Of a stretch of 47,963 nucleotides of DNA, positions 1 through 6,900 are shown one piece after another. Source of the stretch: Blautia hansenii (lineage in GTDB: Bacteria; Bacillota; Clostridia; Lachnospirales; Lachnospiraceae); contig NZ_JAAITA010000022.1 of NCBI RefSeq assembly GCF_013304445.1, forward strand, positions 1 through 47,963. Direction: 5' to 3'. How positions within the stretch are numbered: position 1 is the stretch's first letter; every line of letters begins with the position of its first letter. The position numbers were made by a program, and so were the translations under genes. Below the pieces are notes generated by a model. The model saw only the letters and a list, made by a program, of their open reading frames with translations. It was not told the origin of the DNA and ran no database searches.

Positions 1-55
1 TAATGACATATCTTATATCAGTTTTTTGAGTTTACACAAAACTTGAAACGGTCTC
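1..55. repeat. Left copy of the 55-bp terminal inverted repeat (probable IS end)
   Basis: The first 55 bases are the exact reverse complement of the last 55 bases of the window, and the match stops at base 56. Read outward from the window, both copies start GAGACCGTTTCAAG and include TTTGTGTAAACTC. A GTGTAAA-type terminus is reminiscent of IS256-family ends, but no transposase is visible, so that family call is weak. The simplest reading is that both window edges enter two oppositely oriented copies of one repeat. Confidence 0.85.
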
Positions 56-186
56 CAGAATTTATAAACCTTTTCATCTCCAAGCACCCAAATATCATTT
101 TCAAATCTATGCTAATGAATAAATTCCTGTTTGCATCTTTCCTAAAAAGATGTATGATATAGAAAAACACAGGAGACATCATTAAA

Positions 187-394
187 ATGAAGGCACATAA
201 ATATTGGTCACTCGGTGCATTGGCATCCATGATCGGAACTTTTTACTGCTTCTCAAGATATGAAATCTGCTCATAAATATTTTGCTTACAGCTCTCTTCT
301 CTGTATGATTATGGCTATCTATTCTGGTCATAAAATGATTTCTGGAAAGTCCTTAAAAAAGAAAGACTCTGTTTCCGAAGAATCTGCTGAATAA
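187..394 (+). pseudogene. Frameshifted small membrane protein, DUF6219-like
   Basis: An ATG at 187 follows a good ribosome binding site (AGGAGA, 171-176). It opens MKAHKYWSLGALASMIGTF and then reaches a stop at 274-276. A second frame continues with MKSAHKYFAYSSLLCMIMAI to a stop at 392-394. Removing one T from the five-T run at 240-244 joins both halves into about 68 codons. The two halves repeat each other (AHKYWSLGALASMI and AHKYFAYSSLLCMI), giving two short membrane segments and a charged tail. This resembles the small DUF6219 proteins of Clostridia; the family name is from memory. The extra T lies in a homopolymer, so it could be a real mutation or a sequencing error. Function unknown. 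Confidence 0.6.
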
Positions 395-565
395 TCAAAG
401 AAGGAGTTTCTCCATGTGTGGCGAAATAGAAAAATGCTATTAAAAAGTTCACATAAAATACATTGCTTATGTAAATGTACCGGTATTCTCAAACAGTTAT
501 AACGAAAATACCTATTGAAAAGGAACTCACAACCATAGTTCATTTCATAAATCAATACAAAAACA

Positions 566-598
566 TTGATGTTTTTCTTATTTACAGTATGATATAAT
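566..598 (+). promoter_or_regulatory. Putative extended -10 promoter for the HEPN-domain gene
   Basis: TATAAT at 593-598 is preceded by TG at 590-591 (extended -10). A TTGATG at 566-571 lies 21 bases upstream, too far for a standard -35, so recognition would rest on the extended -10. A start near 605 would give a leader of about 245 nt before the ATG at 853. Confidence 0.45.
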
Positions 599-852
599 TA
601 AAAAGAAGATGCAGTATTAAAGGGAGAACTGCCCAGACAGCCTGGCCTCAGAAATATGCACCTTCCTCTATAAATATATTATGTGGTATCAACACCTTTT
701 ATACATAAATAAAAAGATACAGTAAACAAAATGGTACTACCCAGGTAGCCCGTTTCTTGCTCATGTATCTCAATCTATCTTAATCTTAGTCGATAAATTT
801 TAATTTGTCAAGATAAATTTCAAATAAAAGAAAGGAAAAAAAGGTCTCACTT
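599..852 (+). other. Long untranslated leader before the HEPN-domain gene
   Basis: No convincing gene lies between the DUF6219-like pseudogene and the ATG at 853. The stretch holds two similar 14-mers, CTGCCCAGACAGCC (629-642) and CTACCCAGGTAGCC (737-750). Each can form a small stem (CTG/CAG and CTAC/GTAG). They stand out as GC-rich islands in very AT-rich sequence. I recognise no known riboswitch. A structured leader or small RNA is possible but unproven. Confidence 0.3.
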
Positions 853-2655
853 ATGTTAGAAAAGAACAAAGCAGATAGCAGAAAATATTTTATTTTCAAA
901 ATACGAGATTTGGTACATAATTCTTTCCACACACTTGAAGAAAAGCGAACAGAAAGTTTATTGCAATATATGGGTATCTGTATCAGCACCTATGATGAAC
1001 TTAGGGCATCCCTTGACCCAACCAAACTAAAACGCTCATACGAAGGATTGTTAGAAGGACTGGATTACCAGATGCAAATACATCCTTTTCATAAGCTTGA
1101 TTTATACCAAAATGATTTTTCTCACTTACATCAGCTCATAAATCTTGCAAATGAAGCTCGCGATAAAGAACTTCATAACATTCACCGTAGCATTGTAGCT
1201 TTAAAAAAGAAATTGGAAGCTGAAAATCTCATAAATTGTTATATTCAATGCTTACTCACAGAAACCACATTCAAAGGCATGGATTATTTAATGGAGGCTC
1301 TTATTAGTGATTTATTATATGCAGGACATTCTATGTCTCATATTTTAGATTTTTTCAAAAGACAGCAGCAAGAATTTCTAGAACATAATGATGCTGAAAA
1401 AACTATACAGAATCTTAACGAATTTGACAGAAAACCTATACCTTTTTCTATTCATATCTGTTTTAAAATTTCAAGCCAGACGCAGAAGGAACTGGCACTT
1501 AATCTTATAAAACAGCAATTTGAAATCCATACTAACCAAGAATTAGGGATACCTCATATAAATAACGATACTTTAATTGCCAGTAAAGAGTATCTAGCTT
1601 TAGATGAATTCAAAGCAATCGACTTAGCTCAAAAAGAATTCCAATCCGTTACAGAACTGTTTGATATGTGGCAAAGCACAACCAATTGTATTCGCGATGA
1701 TTTATGGTATTATTGGAAAGAAGACACGGTTTTTCATAAAATCAGCTTAAACAGCATTGATCCCATAAAAATGCTTAACCATATTGACGCAAACTATAAA
1801 AAACAGATGGAACGTTTTTTACAGTTGCGAAATGATCTTGGCAGCAACAATATTAGAACTTTGGAACGAGTACTTTATACTCTTAATTCTGCCAAATCGC
1901 TGACTACTCAAAACCGTTTTCTTAACTTTTGGTCATCCCTTGAATATATTTTATATTCATTTCCACGCTTTACAATCATAGAAAAAGCACGCGTTGTTGT
2001 TCCAGAAGTTTTTGGATTGTTCTATCTAAAAAATAAACTTAATATATTTTGGGCACGACTTACTTATTGTATGTCTAACAAAAAGGATTATGCTGAGAAA
2101 TATCCTACTTTACAAAATTTTATAATGAATTGTCAGGTCACTGAAAAAGATTATTCTACCCCAAAAGTAATTGCTTATCTAAGTGATGTAAATAAATATA
2201 GTGCTATTTTATCTGAGCTTTCTTTCCATATTGTCCTTGAGCGAGAATGTCGTGAAATAATTATGCTTTTAACTGAGCCAGAAAAAACAAGCAAGGCAAT
2301 TCAAGAATATTTTGACGGTATTAAGCATGATTTAAATTATATTTATCGTCTCCGAAATCAACTAATTCATTCTACAAAGGACATTGACGATTCCCTGGAG
2401 TATATCAGCTTTCGATTGTATCGCTATGTTAACTCTGTACTTTCCACGATATTATACTATCAGGAAAAAAACAATTTATATAGCATTACAGATATATTAA
2501 TTTCTGTAGATGCCACCTACCAAGACTATAATAAAAAATTATCGCCAGATATCAAAAAGAAAAAGAAGAAATCTTCTTCCGAAATTGCTTCAGAAACCCT
2601 TTCTCCTGAAGACATCTATCGCATTGTACGACCAAAATATTTATTCATTGAATAG
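853..2655 (+). CDS. HEPN-domain protein, candidate RNase/defence protein
   Basis: This 600-residue soluble protein has no signal peptide or membrane segment. Near the C-terminus it has RNQLIH at residues 501-506, the R-x4-H pattern of HEPN ribonucleases, in a helical stretch that continues with DSLEYISFRLYRYVNSVL. Upstream, FLNFWSSLEYIL (about residues 355-367) matches the 'FxxxWxxLE' helix common in ApeA-like HEPN proteins. The N-terminal 340 residues are helical and unrecognised. A lysine tract lies near residues 565-572. HEPN proteins often act as RNases in toxin-antitoxin or abortive infection systems; that role here is inference from the motif. The gene is much more AT-rich than the ICE beside it and is convergent to the ICE operon, so it is probably separately acquired cargo. 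It appears to stand alone behind a long leader. The start is supported by AAAGGT upstream of the ATG, a moderate ribosome binding site. Confidence 0.6.
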   Translation: MLEKNKADSRKYFIFKIRDLVHNSFHTLEEKRTESLLQYMGICISTYDELRASLDPTKLKRSYEGLLEGLDYQMQIHPFHKLDLYQNDFSHLHQLINLANEARDKELHNIHRSIVALKKKLEAENLINCYIQCLLTETTFKGMDYLMEALISDLLYAGHSMSHILDFFKRQQQEFLEHNDAEKTIQNLNEFDRKPIPFSIHICFKISSQTQKELALNLIKQQFEIHTNQELGIPHINNDTLIASKEYLALDEFKAIDLAQKEFQSVTELFDMWQSTTNCIRDDLWYYWKEDTVFHKISLNSIDPIKMLNHIDANYKKQMERFLQLRNDLGSNNIRTLERVLYTLNSAKSLTTQNRFLNFWSSLEYILYSFPRFTIIEKARVVVPEVFGLFYLKNKLNIFWARLTYCMSNKKDYAEKYPTLQNFIMNCQVTEKDYSTPKVIAYLSDVNKYSAILSELSFHIVLERECREIIMLLTEPEKTSKAIQEYFDGIKHDLNYIYRLRNQLIHSTKDIDDSLEYISFRLYRYVNSVLSTILYYQEKNNLYSITDILISVDATYQDYNKKLSPDIKKKKKKSSSEIASETLSPEDIYRIVRPKYLFIE

Positions 2656-2697
2656 TATTTTAATATTAAGATTCATCTTTAAAATACATTATCTAAA

Positions 2698-2740
2698 AAG
2701 TGGATGCTACTTTAACTAAAAGTTACAGTAACATCCACTT
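2698..2740 (-). terminator. Terminator of the ICE operon, possibly also serving the HEPN gene
   Basis: Two 20-base arms (2698-2717 and 2721-2740) pair at 18 of 20 positions around a 3-base loop. On the minus strand the stem is followed by a T-run (CTTTTTAG). On the plus strand the T-run is weak. It sits between the convergent HEPN gene and the end of the ICE operon. Confidence 0.8.
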
Positions 2741-2748
2741 CTTAAAAA

Positions 2749-3657
2749 CTATTTCTTCTTTCTCTCCATTTCTTCTTCGATTTCCTTCTGTGGCTGTCCT
2801 TTTCTCTGACTGGCTATCTTCTTCTGATGATTACGGAGTCGTTTCAGTACCGATCTTCGTGGAGCATTTTTATCTTTTTTCCTTGGAATGTTGTTCATCA
2901 GTCCATCAATCATATTGTAGTTGGCTTCTTCTGCCATCTCTGCACTGCGAAGATATTCTCCATTATCCATGACCTTCTGCCAGTTTGCCAGCTCTGGTTT
3001 CTTCTTTTGTGTTTCTCCAGATTGTTGCTGTCTGATCTGGGATTGTGCCTGCATTTCCTGCTGTTTTTGCTGTGCCTGCTCTGCCTGTTGCTGCATGAAG
3101 TTCTGGATGTTCCGTCTGGCTTCTTCATCAAAGCCATTGTAACAGTCATTCATGACTACGGCACCTTCCTCACTGAGAATCACATAGGCTGCTCTTGTTC
3201 CATACTCCTCATGCTCCATCAGAAACCATTTCTTCTCGTTCATCAGGATGTAATCCTGTGCAAGCCATGTTCCTTTCTTTCCTTCGATTTCGTACCCGGT
3301 TGTATCAATGGAAAGTCTGGTATCGGAAGAACTTTTGATTGTGAGAAATTCTGGAATGATGATAAAACCATCTTTGTTGACATAGTAAGCTGTGGTTTTT
3401 CCATCGTCGGTGATGACGATCACATCACTGCAACCAATGGAATGACCTTTGAAGTTCTTCGGTCGCTGCTTCTGTAAACGGAGTTTAATATCAGCCGGAG
3501 TTTCCCTCGGCTGGATTCTTCCAATATACACCTGCTGATAGTTTTCTACCTGGACTGTTCTTCCTTCGCTTTTCAGTTTCTCGTAAGAACGGAAACGGAC
3601 ATCCCGGTACTCTGGGGTATCTTTTACCTGATATACTGCACACTGACTTGTATTCAT
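2749..3657 (-). CDS. YodL-domain ICE protein
   Basis: The protein has 302 residues. Residues about 70-125 (HSIGCSDVIVI, TAYYVNKDGF) match the YodL-type domain found in the giant ArdC protein upstream. The following stretch (TTGYEIEGKKGTW, WFLMEHEEYG, NDCYNGFDEEA) matches the next domain of the same giant protein. It is therefore a stand-alone paralogue of an internal segment of that protein. The C-terminal third is Gln/Lys-rich, with a coiled-coil-like QQQAEQAQQKQQ run and a basic tail. Such domains belong to the 'polyvalent protein' repertoire of conjugative elements and phages; their biochemical role is unknown. The ATG overlaps the stop of the TTRAP-like gene (ATGA), so translation is probably coupled. 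It is the last gene of the ICE operon, just before the terminator. Confidence 0.75.
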   Translation of the reverse strand: MNTSQCAVYQVKDTPEYRDVRFRSYEKLKSEGRTVQVENYQQVYIGRIQPRETPADIKLRLQKQRPKNFKGHSIGCSDVIVITDDGKTTAYYVNKDGFIIIPEFLTIKSSSDTRLSIDTTGYEIEGKKGTWLAQDYILMNEKKWFLMEHEEYGTRAAYVILSEEGAVVMNDCYNGFDEEARRNIQNFMQQQAEQAQQKQQEMQAQSQIRQQQSGETQKKKPELANWQKVMDNGEYLRSAEMAEEANYNMIDGLMNNIPRKKDKNAPRRSVLKRLRNHQKKIASQRKGQPQKEIEEEMERKKK

Positions 3658-3905
3658 TCTTCATCCTCCTCTTCCAGTTCCATTTTATATTCTTCCAGAT
3701 CCATAAGAAAAACCTCATATCCTTCATCGCTCATGCAGAACAGTTTTCTTATGGTATTGCAGACAAGCCCGATCATATCTGCATCGCCTTTCAGAAAAGG
3801 AATGATATGATCGATTGCCTCCATCGTGTCATTTCTGTTTCCTTTATCAAACATTGCTGTTACTAAACATTCATCCGCATCAAAGTTCATCGCCAAATCC
3901 ATCAT
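3654..3905 (-). CDS. TTRAP-like transfer-assisting small protein
   Basis: This acidic protein has 83 residues; a start at the second or sixth Met is possible. The core NFDADECLVTAMF, TMEAIDHIIPFL and DMIGLVCNTIRKLFCMSDEGY has the layout of the transposon-encoded transfer-assisting protein family (TTRAP) of Clostridia ICEs. That assignment is by recalled pattern. The ORF ends in a run of Glu and Asp. It overlaps the upstream giant gene and the downstream YodL gene by ATGA overlaps on both sides, so all three are probably translated in series. The molecular role in transfer is not known. Confidence 0.6.
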   Translation of the reverse strand: MMDLAMNFDADECLVTAMFDKGNRNDTMEAIDHIIPFLKGDADMIGLVCNTIRKLFCMSDEGYEVFLMDLEEYKMELEEEDEE

Positions 3906-6900
3906 AATTCCACTTCTCCCTTCTTATGTGTCTTGGATTTCTCCGTTGTCTTATTCTGCTCCTGAGCTTTTGCCCTTGCCTGAAAATCTTTTAAAGACTG
4001 CAGCACAGATTTCTTCACTTCACCTTTTGCTCTGCTTGCAGGTTCTGCCTTTTGTGGCTGGCTCCGATTTACAGATACCGGTTCCTGCTCTGCCCTTCTG
4101 TCTGCCGCAACCGCAGAAGGTTTCTGTCCACTTCCTATTACTGTTTCTGTCGTATGTTCCGTTTCCTTTACCCTTCCATGCTTTTCATCCAGATACTTTT
4201 CCATGTCTGCGATTGCTTTCTGCACCAGAGGGCTTTCTTTATAGTGTGGAATCATATCTATCAGATCACGCCGTATCCGGTCTGCACTCATCAACTCATA
4301 TTCTCCGGAATAATTTTCATCACCATCTTGCAGATCAAATCCGATTCCTTTAATCCCATGCAGTCTCTCTGCTGGGATACTCTCATATATTTTAATGGCT
4401 TCTTCTAAAGTGAGGTTGTTATGGTACTCTCCCATGACCGGAAACTCCATGCACTCTGCGACATAAAAACTGATCGTGGCTTCTGGCTGTTCCTGCTCCG
4501 GCTGTTTGTCAAAAATAGAAAATCGCTCTGTATCTTCCAGACGGGAAAGTAAAGAACGGGCAGTTATAACATCGCTGTCTATATCGGATTCCTCGGATAC
4601 CTCAAGCAGCCAGTCCTTGATAGTTTCTGTTTTCTTATTCAAAATATCCTCCGTGAGTTTTTCCACCTGTTCTTCTCTATTTTCAACTGTATCGTTATAC
4701 TCATAGGTATCAACGTCATAGCTAAAATTATCCAGGTCCACAGCGAGCTTTTTAATCTCCTGCTGGTCAAGATATTTTTCGGATTCTTTTATATACTCTG
4801 CCAGAGTGATTCGCTCCTCTGCAATCGGGTTAATATCCACCTTAATTCCTGCCATCGCTATACCAGATTCATTTAAGGCATTGAAAAAGCTATCTTCTCG
4901 AATATCACCTTTATAGGAAAGAACCACATCAAGGTCAGAATCTTCCCGGTAAAGGTCTTGTCTGCTTCTGGAACCATACACTCTTGCAGCAAGCAGCTCT
5001 ACCTCCTGTTCCATTCCCATATCTTCTAATACTGCCTGTGCATGATACAAGACACCTCTTTCAACATCTGCCCTGCTCAGACTGTTTAATGCCAGTTCAT
5101 TTCTTCCAATCTCAGAAGTCGCACGAAGTTCCCCCTCCTGCAATAAATCTTTAGAGTGCTGGATCGTCATTTCTTCAAATTCTTTATAATCCACTTTGAC
5201 ACATTCCATATCATCCATTCTTTCACTTTTAAGGATTTCATAAGCAGCTTCCTGAATAGATGCGTCTGGATTATCATAATCACCACCCTGGATTTCATGC
5301 AAATCAGAGTCATAAAAAATAAACGAATATCCTTCTTCTGTTGCCTGTATGGTCAGATACCCTTTACTCCTGGTAAACTGCATTGCGATTCCTTCATAGG
5401 TTTGCATTGCTTCTTCCCTGCGAAATCCTTCAAAAATACTTGCCGGGCAGTTCTTTTCTAATTGTATCCGCTGCATTTGTTCTTCCTGAACTTCTTCCAC
5501 ATCTGCCATCAGATCTTCGTAATCCACTACTTTTGCATCTTCCAGTGAGTACCCTTTATCTTCTAAAATATCACTGGCAGCTTCATCTACATAGATTGTC
5601 GGATTGTCATAGATTCCTCCATCATCCTCCTGATAATCTTCATTATAAAATGTATAGTCATAGCCATCTTCTGCGGTCTGGATTGTAAAGTATTGTTTTC
5701 CAATCTGATATGCAATCTGTACCTCATTCCAGTCCAGCATGTTTTCCATTTTATTTACCGCTTCATATATTTCTGGATTCAGCCACCCTCCGATCTGTTC
5801 ATACGCATGGGTAAGCCGATCTATTCCGTTTTCACATCGGATGAAATCCATGCTTTCCTGCATTGTTTCCGTATTCTGGATACCAAGCACTTTTTCCTGA
5901 TGATTGGGCAAACGTAAATACTCCTGCATCGCTTCATCCAGTGATTCATACCGGTTTACTTTTACTACACCTTCTGCATTTACATCTTCCATCACATAAA
6001 AATTATCAATGTAATGGATCTCTGGCATCTTTAATTTTATTCTTTCCGGAAGCTGCACCTCACTGACTGCATGGAAATTAAACCGGACATCCGTTCCAGA
6101 TTCATTTTTTCCTTCCATCGTTTCTTCCCAGGTATCTTTCTGTACTGCCTGTATTTCTTCGATTGTAAGTGTCTGTCCACTCCGCAGGGTTACAGCAGAA
6201 TCTTTCGGGAATTCCGACAAATCATAGAGTGTTGTTCCATTTTCCTGCAAATATTCTGATACAGCTTCTAACGCTCCTGCATCAAACCCATTCCACAAGT
6301 CCTCCGCTACAAGCTGTCCATTTTCCGCTACGATAATGCCTGCCACATCGGAGCCAAATTCATCATGTTCCATTAAGAAAAACTTCTCCCCGGCATATTC
6401 CTTTTCATCAACCGTATGCCATGTCCCATTATGTCCTTCTGCTTCATACCCTCTTGTCTCTGCCGTGATCGTCACTTCGTTTTCTCCTATCGCCTGTTCT
6501 ATCCTCTGCATCCGGATCTCAGCTCTTGCCATGTCGATAAACCCATCTAAAACTGCCGGGTGGCTTTCGATCACATAATCCAGGTTCAGATTTCTGCCCC
6601 GGCTGATATTTTCCGGGACTTCGATATGCTCCGCCCAGTCTTTGTTCTGTCTGGAAAATCTTCCATCATGGAAAAGTTCACGGATGGTATTTGCCATAAC
6701 AAAATTCATACGTTCTTCCCCGAAGCGTTCCACGACTTCTTTTGCCGCATCCTGCTTTAAGTGCAGCCCGTCAAAATTCTCCCGGATGGCTTCTTCGATT
6801 GCTTTCTTACAGTCCAGGTTTAACTTTCTGGAATCCAGATAAGCATCCACATCCCGTTCTCCCATTGCCTGTTCCAATGTTCCTTTATAAACTGGCGGAT

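Noticed and set aside
56-125. Coding-like minus-strand stretch ENDIWVLGDEKVYKF next to the left repeat
   Set aside because: It is bounded by a stop upstream and runs into the repeat; too short to support as a gene remnant.
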